Positions 1-7,090 of a DNA stretch of 10,570 nucleotides are shown one piece after another. Below the pieces are notes generated by a model. The model saw nothing but the letters and a program-made list of their open reading frames with translations. It was not told the origin of the DNA and did no database searches. The DNA comes from Nitrosomonas sp. (GTDB lineage: Bacteria; Pseudomonadota; Gammaproteobacteria; Burkholderiales; Nitrosomonadaceae): assembly GCA_029881855.1 (NCBI GenBank), contig JAOULU010000030.1, positions 1-10,570 on the forward strand, written 5' to 3'. The position numbers were made by a program, and so were the translations under genes. Within the stretch, counting starts at the first letter, position 1. Each line of letters opens with the position of its first letter.

Positions 1-570
1 GAATAAATCACCTTCATTATAGGGCTGACCATTCTTGAGAAAATAATCAGCGCCAGATTTTGATTCGACACTATGGAATGCTTCTATTTCACGTTGCTGT
101 AACTTATGTTGAAGGTTGGTAATGGTATAGCCGGTTCTGGCGATTTCTATGGCAGGTTCAAGAATTGTTTTCCAACGTAACTTGCCGTAACGAAAGTGCA
201 TGTGACCAAGAACTGCAGGCGTACTAGGAACCGTTGTTGCTCGATACCCCGTAAATCGCTCTGGTTTTTCGATGCTATCTATGTGTGTCAAGGAAGGAAC
301 GCGACTAGAGCCATCGATGGCGATTGTTTTGCCATTAATATGCATGAGCGCCATGGATTGGCCACCGATGCCGCTGGCTTGTGGTTCACATACGCATAGT
401 GCAAAGGCTGCGGCACAGGCGGCATCAATAGCGTTGCCACCTTGTTCCAGCATTTGTACGCCGGCTGCTGTTGCCTCCGGAAATGCGGTGGAAACCATGC
501 CTTTTGTTGAGACGGCCGATTTTCCGTCTTTACTAGGACGAAATTTTTTCTCAACGGTATTAATAATCAT
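1..570 (-). CDS. Gamma-glutamyltranspeptidase-like Ntn-hydrolase, N-terminal 190 residues (3' end outside window)
   Basis: The frame is open from an ATG at 570 to the left edge, so this is a partial gene. Family blocks occur in the expected order: GMVSTAFPEATAAG (about residues 24-37), LEQGGNAIDAACAAA (41-55), EPQASGIGGQSMALM (62-76), a DGSSRVPS loop (87-94), VPSTPAVLGHMHFRYGKL (115-132), LEPAIEIARTGYTIT (137-151), then a block ending FLKNGQPYNEGDLF at the edge. The family (roughly 530-580 residues) autoprocesses at a Thr that lies beyond the window, then hydrolyses or transfers gamma-glutamyl groups, or in some branches acts as an acylase. The DGSxRxP loop differs from the DxRExAP form of classical E. 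coli-type GGT, so the substrate may differ. There is no signal peptide, so it is probably cytoplasmic. The ATG overlaps the stop of the ligase gene (ATGA), implying translational coupling. Family assignment is firm; substrate is unknown. Confidence 0.9.
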   Translation of the reverse strand, partial: MIINTVEKKFRPSKDGKSAVSTKGMVSTAFPEATAAGVQMLEQGGNAIDAACAAAFALCVCEPQASGIGGQSMALMHINGKTIAIDGSSRVPSLTHIDSIEKPERFTGYRATTVPSTPAVLGHMHFRYGKLRWKTILEPAIEIARTGYTITNLQHKLQQREIEAFHSVESKSGADYFLKNGQPYNEGDLF

Positions 571-2774
571 GACTTGAAATTTTTTGCGGCTTTATGGATA
601 GTCAGTGCCAATAAAACTGCTCTATCAATCAGGCTATCACGAACCACATATTCATCTTTTCTTCCGATATTGCCAGTGACAGGACCAAACCCATCAAGCG
701 ATGGAATCTCATCTGGCACATGGCTTAGCGAGGTGCCAATATCACCATGTGATTTTTTTGTGCGAACCTCGACAATTTCTGCCAGCTGTTCAATTTTTTT
801 ATAAAAAATTAAATCTTCTTCGGATTCCAATAGCGGCCTACGTTGATGTCCGCGAGTAATATGAACGTGAATAGGCCATTTGGGTTCGGATTTGAATAAC
901 CGGTAAACCTCTTTCTCAAGATTATCTTTTTGATGAGGTTGTGGATAGTGAATACGGAATGAAAGCGATACATGATCGGGTGCGGTGTCTTCACCACCTT
1001 TGGTTGTTATGTTGGTGGAGATGACCGAAATACCGGTTTCATCGCTACCAATCTTATGAAGCTTTGGTATTTTATCACTGACATAAAGCAACGGGTCCGT
1101 TTGTTTACTCGTTAATTTTGCATTAACTTTCTCTGAAGATCGATTAATTTCAATACTGTAACGTAAGACGCCTGAACAAGAGGTGATAATTTCCCCGGCT
1201 AGACCTGCGCCGCTCAGGCCAATGACATATGAGGATTTTCTGGAAAGATCTTCAATCAGCGGCTTGGAAGAGCGACCACTGAGTGATTCGTCAGAGATAA
1301 GAAGAATACCGCATTTTACTTTCTTTAAGCTTCGAGTGTAATGTAGCGCTCGCAAGGCGCTAAGCAAAGTGGCCAACCCTCCTTTTCCTCGGGATACGCC
1401 TGAGCCATATATTCTTCCACGTTCTTCATAAAAGGGTACAAAATCAGAGAAGGGAATGGCATTGTCCAAGTTGCCCAAGATCAAAATATCATTATGATCA
1501 TTGGTGTGATTGCTGAAATATAAATTATTGGCAAATTCTGCACGAGGAAAAACATGTCGTTGAAATTTGAAATTCTGAATTTGATTGGCAAGCCAGCGAC
1601 CAAATGAATTAATACCTTCAATATTGTGAACATAAGAATTGATACTGACCATTTTGGCAAGATCTTCTTCCATAGTACCTAGATTGCCTCGTAGGAAGCT
1701 TCTAAGACGTACATTAATTGGCGGTTTGTTGTGTTTTGTTTCACTTTGAGCGAGTAGTTTCTCGTCAGTTGATACCTGATCAATTTGCTGGCTTCCAAAA
1801 TAGCGCTCGACAGCGACATTTAGCATACGATTAACCAAAGATTCATAGGTGTATCCAGCTGCCTTCGCTGCGGTTACATAGGAGCCTGTAAAACCTAGGC
1901 TTGCCATGGAGTTTAATTCGAGCACAAAGAGATTGTTATGCTCGTCCATACGGAAATCAATTCGGCAGAAGTCATAAATACCTAACACACGGGCTGTTTC
2001 TTTGGCCAGCCGTCTCAATTCTTCGGCTAGTTTGTCATCAACCAGTGCAGGGCATATCTTTGCTTTGGGTGTTCTCAGTTTATCATCCAGGCTTTGGATG
2101 GCATTGGGATCTCCTTCCAAATCAATCTCTACAATAGGTAAGGTTTCAGGGTCTTGGTTACCAAGAATACCGACGGCAAATTCACGCCCCGGAATGAACT
2201 TTTCCACTAAAACAGGCTGATTAAATTCATTGACTAAATTGCTGATAGCTTTTTGCAGTGCTTTTTTGTTATCGATCACCTCAATGCCCATGGATACGGC
2301 TTCCATTTTTGGCTTTATGATGACTGGGTAGGGCAGATTGTCTGGAACCAGGTCAGGTGACATGAGAACCCAGAAAGGTGCTGTTGGGAGTCCGCTTGAT
2401 TCAAGCATCATTTTGGTGGTGACTTTATCTAAGGCGACACCATGACCGGCAGGGCTTGAACCAACATAAGGGATGCCACTCATTTCTAGCAAAGAAGGAA
2501 TGTGCGTGTAGCGACTGACGCCCTGCAAACCATAGGCCATATTAAAAACCATGCCAGGCTTCTCACCCTGAACAACCCGGGGCATAAAATCAATCAGTTT
2601 TTCAATGACATTGATGTTGCCTTCAATGATGCGTACATTATGTCCGCCTTTTTCCAAAGCTGCGGCAACCCGCTCAACGGTTTGTGGGTTATAGACTTCT
2701 TTATTTTGCATACCGAAAACATTGATGACACCTTCCACATCTTGGCTTTTATTGTAAATAACCGCAACTCTCAT
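567..2774 (-). CDS. Two-domain protein: D-Ala-D-Ala-ligase-like ATP-grasp domain fused to degenerate M20 peptidase domain
   Basis: 735 residues from the ATG at 2774, chosen over a TTG at 2813 because AAGGA lies 7 bases before it and homologous sequence begins at MRVAVIYN. Residues 1-327 are an ATP-grasp ligase: LDKVTTK (K117), KPKMEAVSMGI (154-164), VEKFIPGREFAVGIL (190-204), and the metal/ATP set D273, E286, N288 in RIDFRM and LELNS, spaced as in DdlB. The Ddl N-terminal HGGxSxE substrate motif and the NTxPGMT motif are absent, so it probably joins another amino acid or peptide. A polar linker (about 328-352) leads to an M20 fold (353-735) with recognisable GNLDN, GSGVSRGKGG, SDES and PSLDGFGPV blocks, but the zinc ligands are gone (H to N435, D to R462, E to S497, the E near 520 to S/L, H to G704). 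This half is probably non-catalytic: a binding or structural domain. Coupled to the GGT-like gene by ATGA; 75 bases after the channel gene. Confidence 0.85.
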   Translation of the reverse strand: MRVAVIYNKSQDVEGVINVFGMQNKEVYNPQTVERVAAALEKGGHNVRIIEGNINVIEKLIDFMPRVVQGEKPGMVFNMAYGLQGVSRYTHIPSLLEMSGIPYVGSSPAGHGVALDKVTTKMMLESSGLPTAPFWVLMSPDLVPDNLPYPVIIKPKMEAVSMGIEVIDNKKALQKAISNLVNEFNQPVLVEKFIPGREFAVGILGNQDPETLPIVEIDLEGDPNAIQSLDDKLRTPKAKICPALVDDKLAEELRRLAKETARVLGIYDFCRIDFRMDEHNNLFVLELNSMASLGFTGSYVTAAKAAGYTYESLVNRMLNVAVERYFGSQQIDQVSTDEKLLAQSETKHNKPPINVRLRSFLRGNLGTMEEDLAKMVSINSYVHNIEGINSFGRWLANQIQNFKFQRHVFPRAEFANNLYFSNHTNDHNDILILGNLDNAIPFSDFVPFYEERGRIYGSGVSRGKGGLATLLSALRALHYTRSLKKVKCGILLISDESLSGRSSKPLIEDLSRKSSYVIGLSGAGLAGEIITSCSGVLRYSIEINRSSEKVNAKLTSKQTDPLLYVSDKIPKLHKIGSDETGISVISTNITTKGGEDTAPDHVSLSFRIHYPQPHQKDNLEKEVYRLFKSEPKWPIHVHITRGHQRRPLLESEEDLIFYKKIEQLAEIVEVRTKKSHGDIGTSLSHVPDEIPSLDGFGPVTGNIGRKDEYVVRDSLIDRAVLLALTIHKAAKNFKS

Positions 2775-2781
2775 GAGTGAG

Positions 2782-2786
2782 TCCTT
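2782..2786 (-). promoter_or_regulatory. Ribosome binding site AAGGA that fixes the ligase start
   Basis: AAGGA on the minus strand sits 7 bases before the ATG at 2774. No comparable site precedes the in-frame TTG at 2813, which would add 13 residues unlike the family N-terminus. A short hairpin (GAGGA, 5-base loop, TCCTC at 2797-2811) lies just upstream, and its TCCT could alternatively pair with this AAGGA. Confidence 0.7.
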
Positions 2787-2796
2787 AAAGAGTAAA

Positions 2797-2811
2797 GAGG
2801 AACTTGTCCTC
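2797..2811 (-). repeat. Short perfect hairpin just before the ligase ribosome binding site
   Basis: A 5-bp perfect inverted repeat, GAGGA / TCCTC with a 5-base loop, lies 10 bases upstream of the AAGGA of the ligase gene in the 75-base gap after the MscS-like gene. On the minus-strand transcript it is followed by TTTACTCTTT. It could be chance, a weak attenuator, or one of two alternative pairings involving the ribosome binding site. Confidence 0.3.
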
Positions 2812-2849
2812 AAGATATCGTATCAAATGAATCATAGAGATTAACTTTG

Positions 2850-3677
2850 TTAGCGCTTTTGGTAGGCTTGTTCTAAAACACCGCAAGTGATTTGTTGTTC
2901 TAACTCGGTTGCTTTTTCAGTTGGGCAAAAAACAATAATTGTGATTATATGCTTAGCATCTTCATTCGTGCTAATAATTATCCGCGGTTCAGCCCCTGGA
3001 AAATCCACGCCGGTATGTTTCTCTATATAAGTGTTATATCGTTTAGCGACTTCAATAAATTCAACGGAAAAACTATCAATCTCTGCGGCAATCCACTCGC
3101 ATAATTTGGCTATATTAACACCCGGTTCAATGACAATATCAAAGCTGTGAAACACGTAGCGTTTAGAGAAATTCAAGTTCTTTACAGGCTCGGATAAAAA
3201 CAGGCTATTAGGAACTACAATTGTTTTGCCTGTAAAGGTGTAATTATTTGGTTTTTTATCAAGTTCTTGTAAAGTTGTGGAGAATATATTGTAGTCAATG
3301 ACTTCACCTCGATGTGGCCCCACTTCTATCCAGTCATTAATAGAAAAGGTACCAGAGGCTGCGCGCAGTAATGCCCCACTAAAACACAAGATCAATTCTT
3401 TTGTGGCAATCACCAATGCTAGCGCTACGGCGGCAATTGAGAAAGCAAAGTTACTAAACTCTGGCCACCAAATACTAAACAAACCAAAAAAGATAATTAA
3501 CCAACTTAGGTTCTTAACTCGGGTTGACCACTGCCTTTGCCTTTCAGATAGTATGGCACTATTACGTTTGATGAGATGAATGAAGATAATTCGAACTAGC
3601 AACAACAGTATAATAAGTACACAACTTTGTAACGGTTTGCTGTTTAGCAGAATAATTGATAGTTCAAGATATGTCAT
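2850..3677 (-). CDS. Small MscS-family mechanosensitive channel
   Basis: 275 residues, close to the 286 of E. coli MscS. Hydrophobic segments at about 16-36, 57-71 and 75-108 fit the three-helix MscS plan. The third, small-residue-rich segment (FSIAAVALALVIATKELILCFSG) is the pore helix. It runs into the family's beta domain, FSINDWIEVGPHRGEVIDYN (111-130), and VVPNSLFLSEPVKNLNF (154-170), followed by a mixed alpha/beta cytoplasmic domain. Such inner-membrane channels open under membrane tension and release solutes on osmotic downshock. The ATG at 3677 has only AGGG immediately before it, so initiation may be weak; no better start is seen. A perfect 20-bp palindrome lies 22 bases upstream of the ATG. 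The gene is 75 bases upstream of the ligase gene on the same strand and may be cotranscribed with it. Family is confident; gating solute and link to the neighbours are inference. Confidence 0.85.
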   Translation of the reverse strand: MTYLELSIILLNSKPLQSCVLIILLLLVRIIFIHLIKRNSAILSERQRQWSTRVKNLSWLIIFFGLFSIWWPEFSNFAFSIAAVALALVIATKELILCFSGALLRAASGTFSINDWIEVGPHRGEVIDYNIFSTTLQELDKKPNNYTFTGKTIVVPNSLFLSEPVKNLNFSKRYVFHSFDIVIEPGVNIAKLCEWIAAEIDSFSVEFIEVAKRYNTYIEKHTGVDFPGAEPRIIISTNEDAKHIITIIVFCPTEKATELEQQITCGVLEQAYQKR

Positions 3678-3698
3678 AACCCTGGTTCAAAGATAAGT

Positions 3699-3718
3699 AT
3701 TGAATATTAATATTCAAT
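3699..3718. repeat. Perfect 20-bp palindrome upstream of the MscS-like gene
   Basis: Half-site ATTGAATATT followed immediately by its exact reverse complement, with no spacer. It lies 22 bases before the ATG of the MscS-like gene. A TATAAA-like -10 hexamer on the minus strand at 3728-3733 would place transcription start next to the palindrome, as for a repressor operator. No convincing -35 hexamer is seen. With only AT-rich pairs and no loop it is more plausible as a dimeric-regulator site than as an RNA terminator for cca; there is no T-run. Confidence 0.55.
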
Positions 3719-3860
3719 GTGGCGAAGTTTATATCATGCCTTAAATTTATGGCTTCCCGTAAGTTAGTTATTTTTTGTGTGATTATTTAGTTAAGAACCG
3801 TTTTAGTTATTATGTTGTATCTTTGGTATCTAGCAGTGCTTTGGCTTTATTGCGGCAAAC

Positions 3861-5102
3861 TTAGGTTTGTGATTTCAGCTCAGTTTTTATCCTGGCAATA
3901 CGCGCTTTGCGCACGTTGGCATTAATCACTTCAGCTAAACGCATTGTACCATCATGTTTTTCTTTTAGCTCGGCTGCAATTTCTCCGGCATTGACGCTGC
4001 TTGCGGCAACAAATGCTTGGGTCAATCGTTCTGATTGCGCGTAGTTTTTTTTAGCGTAGCCAGGGCGGCCATGGAAGTCACAGGCGCAGGCTTGCAGAAA
4101 CTCATTAAAACGATCTGGTTTACGGTAAGCGTCGACGGTTTGTAGGATGTCTGCGATGGTGGATGGTTTCAGCTCTGCCGCACGGTGGATATTGCTGTGA
4201 AAACGGGCAACCAGTATGGCCAGTTGACGGGCATCTTTGGGCGCTCGAATGCGTTCGCATAGTCCTTCGACTAATTCAATACTACGTGCTTCATGACCAA
4301 TATGGCGTGGCCATTCTTCGGGTGGCGTGGTGCCTTTACCCAGATCATGTGTGAGTGCGGCAAAACGAACCGGCAACGAGTAATTTTTTGCGGCCGCATG
4401 GTCGATGGCCAGCATGGTGTGCAAGCCGGTATCAATCTCCGGGTGGGCATGGGCGGGTTGCGGCACACCAAACAAGACATCCACTTCCGGCATGATGCGG
4501 GCCAGGGCACTACATTCACGCAATTGGTAAAGCATGCGGGAGGGATTGTCTTCCATTAATCCGCGTGAGATTTCTTGCCAGACGCGCTCTGGTACCAGTG
4601 CGTCCACTTCGCCGCTGTGTACCATGTCATTCATTAACTTCAAGGTTTCTGGCGCAATACGGAAGCTAAAACGTGCGGCAAAGCGTGCTGTTCTTAAAAT
4701 GCGTACGGGATCTTCGGAAAAAGCCGGGCTGATATGGCGCAAAATGCCAGCCTCCAAGTCGGCTACACCATTGAAGGGATCAATAATATTGCCATCTTGG
4801 TCTTTGGCGATGGCATTAATGGTTAAGTCGCGTCGTGCCAGGTCTTCTTGTAATGTGACGTTGGGTGAGGTAAATACCTCAAACCCTTTGTAGCCACGGG
4901 AGACTTTGCGCTCGGTTCGTGCTAGTGCATATTGTTCATGTGTCTTGGGATGTAGAAAAACAGGGAAGTCCTTGCCGACTGGGCGGTAGCCTAGCTGAGT
5001 CATTTCTTCCGGGGTAGAGCCCACTACAACATAGTCGTGATCTTTGACTGGAAGACCTAATAGCTCATCACGGACAGAGCCACCAATTAAATAAGTTTTC
5101 AA
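3861..5102 (-). CDS. cca: CCA-adding tRNA nucleotidyltransferase with HD domain
   Basis: 413 residues, matching the E. coli enzyme (412). It adds or repairs the 3'-CCA of tRNAs from CTP and ATP without a nucleic acid template. Visible class II motifs: GGSVRDELLG (7-16), catalytic D21 and D23 in KDHDYVVVG, the RRDLTINA signature (90-97), and EDPVRILRTARFAARF (130-145). The C-terminal HD phosphohydrolase domain has THDLGKGT (251-258) and further His residues (H228, H267, H270), as in proteobacterial bifunctional Cca with phosphatase/phosphodiesterase activity. The start must be the TTG at 5102: an in-frame TAA lies at 5112-5114 and the next Met would remove the catalytic aspartates. No clear ribosome binding site precedes it, and it begins 17 bases after slt, so reinitiation after slt is likely. 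Confidence 0.96.
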   Translation of the reverse strand: MKTYLIGGSVRDELLGLPVKDHDYVVVGSTPEEMTQLGYRPVGKDFPVFLHPKTHEQYALARTERKVSRGYKGFEVFTSPNVTLQEDLARRDLTINAIAKDQDGNIIDPFNGVADLEAGILRHISPAFSEDPVRILRTARFAARFSFRIAPETLKLMNDMVHSGEVDALVPERVWQEISRGLMEDNPSRMLYQLRECSALARIMPEVDVLFGVPQPAHAHPEIDTGLHTMLAIDHAAAKNYSLPVRFAALTHDLGKGTTPPEEWPRHIGHEARSIELVEGLCERIRAPKDARQLAILVARFHSNIHRAAELKPSTIADILQTVDAYRKPDRFNEFLQACACDFHGRPGYAKKNYAQSERLTQAFVAASSVNAGEIAAELKEKHDGTMRLAEVINANVRKARIARIKTELKSQT

Positions 5103-5119
5103 TTTGAATGGTTATATAG

Positions 5120-7033
5120 TTATTTTGAATTAACGATTCCTAGACGATGCTTTAGTGTTGGTGCATTCCGGCCATGCTCCAAGACTTTAGAATAATAGAT
5201 GGAGTTCTTCAAAACTTTCTTAACATAGTCGCGTGTTTCATTAAACGGAATTGTTTCAGCATAGATAGCACCTTCTAACTGATGAGTGCTGTCACGCCAT
5301 TGATCTGCTCGTACTGGACCGGCATTATAAGCGGCTGAGGCTAATAGCGGTTGGTTATCAAACGTTGTGAGGACATGTTTTAGATAATATGCGCCCATTT
5401 TTAGGTTTGTATTAATATCCACAATAAGGTTTTGTCGGAAATTGCGCATGCCCAATCTGTTGGCCACCCATTTGGCAGTATCTGGCATTATTTGCATTAG
5501 GCCCATCGCACCAGCACTTGACCTAATGTCAGAGTTGAAACGACTTTCTTGGCGAATTAGACCATATACCCAGGCCTCATCAAGTTCATGGGGTTGTAGC
5601 GCAAGTTTCATTGAATCACGATGTGGTGCTAGAAAGCGTAGATTAAAATTATGTTGCGAGACGGTTCTGTTGGCTGCATTAATAGCGCGCTCATATAAAC
5701 CGTGACGACGTGCGATTTCTGAAGCAGCCAGTAACTCTCTATCATTGAGGTATCGTACTACCCATACCCACTCACGGTAAGCCTCTGCACGAAGATTTAG
5801 TTTATAAAAAGCCAGTGTACGTTGAATTTCTGGTCTTTGTAGCATGGCGTTAATTTCTGTTGCGCTAGGTTCGTATAATTGATCGGGTATGTTCAGTATC
5901 GTACCCAATTCCTCTTTCGCCAATTGCCCATAAAAACTGTGATGGGTGCTTAATGATGCGAACAGGGCATCAGCTTCTAGCGTCACGCCAATTGCTTTAA
6001 GTGCACGTGCTTTCCAATACTGCCAAGTGTCAATTTGTTGTTTAGAAGCAGACATGCTTTCAATACTGTTTAGTACGATATTCCAATTTTGTGCACGCAG
6101 AGCAGCACGTGTCTTCCATGCAAGCATGGTGTCAGTAAATGGATAAGGTGTAGCAGAATGGGTTGCTCTAATGAACCAATTTAGGGCGCGTGAATCATGT
6201 CTAAGTGTCGCATGATAGGCTAGTTTTCCTAGGAAATAGGATTGATCAGATGGTGTTAGTTGATTTTCTACTCTTAACCAATAGGCATAAGCTTGATTGG
6301 TGTCATTGCGAAGCAAACGTAGCAGTGCAAATAAAACAATTTCACGGTTGGCACGTGACAGTTTTTTGTTATGTTGTGTTTTTAGATAGTGCAGTGGGTC
6401 TTGCGCGGCAGCATTTAGTTGGTCTGTATTGAGTGTCTCATGGCTTGGAATGTAGTAGTTTATATGCCGTGCCACTCCTGTTTGCCCAGCTTCCAATGCC
6501 AGCCGTAGACGTGCCCAAACCTCATCTATAGAGATTCTTCCGCTGTAGATAAGCGTATCAAATACGGGAGTACAGCTATCTGGCAGGCTATCAGCCGTAA
6601 ACCATAATGGGCGTGCATCAACCAGTACGGTAGGGTCTTCTGCATGGATGCGTTGTTGATAAGCGTAGCAGTTTAGTTCTATATCTGTATTCACCAGCGC
6701 TGGGTATTCTTCGCCAAACAGTTTCCACTGTTGATTCTTGCCCAATATTTTTAGCCATTCTGCACGTAATCTATCAGCCATTACGCTGTTTTTATGCTTA
6801 GTAAGAAATGCCCGGATTGTTGTTACATCTTTATCTTCTAATTCTAAGCGTAACTGATAAAAATCTAGGTAATCGGCTAAAATATGGTTTTGGAAGTGCT
6901 TGGCATAATTTGCCAAGAGGACTGAGTTTCCTGCCTGAAAGGCTTTACGCGCAGCAATAAAATCAGCACCTTGGTCAGCTGAAAGCGTCCCAAAATAAAG
7001 AAATAGTAATAATCCAGTTAGATATCTTTTCAT
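5120..7033 (-). CDS. slt: Periplasmic soluble lytic murein transglycosylase (Slt family)
   Basis: 637 residues from the ATG at 7033; a TTG at 7045 is also in frame, but MKRYLTGLLLFLYFGTLSA-DQ forms a clean Sec signal peptide with cleavage after residue 19. Residues of about 25-440 are a helical superhelix of the Slt70 type. The catalytic goose-type lysozyme-like domain follows: LIRQESRFNSD with catalytic Glu at about 496, SSAGAMGLMQIMPDTA, NLKMGAYYL, SAAYNAGP and FNETRDYVKKVLKN. The enzyme cleaves the MurNAc-GlcNAc bond of peptidoglycan to give 1,6-anhydro-muropeptides. The length agrees with the family (about 640). The next gene, cca, begins 17 bases after its stop, so the two are probably one transcript. 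No strong ribosome binding site is visible. Confidence 0.95.
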   Translation of the reverse strand: MKRYLTGLLLFLYFGTLSADQGADFIAARKAFQAGNSVLLANYAKHFQNHILADYLDFYQLRLELEDKDVTTIRAFLTKHKNSVMADRLRAEWLKILGKNQQWKLFGEEYPALVNTDIELNCYAYQQRIHAEDPTVLVDARPLWFTADSLPDSCTPVFDTLIYSGRISIDEVWARLRLALEAGQTGVARHINYYIPSHETLNTDQLNAAAQDPLHYLKTQHNKKLSRANREIVLFALLRLLRNDTNQAYAYWLRVENQLTPSDQSYFLGKLAYHATLRHDSRALNWFIRATHSATPYPFTDTMLAWKTRAALRAQNWNIVLNSIESMSASKQQIDTWQYWKARALKAIGVTLEADALFASLSTHHSFYGQLAKEELGTILNIPDQLYEPSATEINAMLQRPEIQRTLAFYKLNLRAEAYREWVWVVRYLNDRELLAASEIARRHGLYERAINAANRTVSQHNFNLRFLAPHRDSMKLALQPHELDEAWVYGLIRQESRFNSDIRSSAGAMGLMQIMPDTAKWVANRLGMRNFRQNLIVDINTNLKMGAYYLKHVLTTFDNQPLLASAAYNAGPVRADQWRDSTHQLEGAIYAETIPFNETRDYVKKVLKNSIYYSKVLEHGRNAPTLKHRLGIVNSK

Positions 7034-7090
7034 GATCAGGATCAACTAAATGTGACATGTCAAAAGAATGATCAAACACTAAATATATTG

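Noticed and set aside
288-554. Minus-strand 88-residue open frame at the left end
   Set aside because: It is a frame-shifted shadow of the GGT-like gene, whose own frame (ATG at 570 to the edge) shows clear family motifs.
567-2774. Calling the fusion protein a D-alanine-D-alanine ligase (ddl) or an active M20 peptidase
   Set aside because: The substrate motifs of Ddl and the metal ligands of M20 enzymes are both missing, so a specific enzyme name would be misleading.
2502-2780. Plus-strand 92-residue open frame antisense to the ligase N-terminus
   Set aside because: No domain, and it overlaps strongly conserved ATP-grasp sequence; a shadow frame.
2775-2813. Upstream TTG start for the ligase protein (13 extra residues)
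   Set aside because: The ATG at 2774 has a good AAGGA at correct spacing and the family N-terminus begins there.
4534-4893. Plus-strand 119-residue open frame inside cca
   Set aside because: Lies antisense to conserved cca motifs, shows no recognisable domain and has no ribosome binding site; a shadow frame.
7034-7045. Upstream TTG start for slt
   Set aside because: Adds MILI before a clean signal peptide beginning MKRYLTG; no ribosome binding site supports it.
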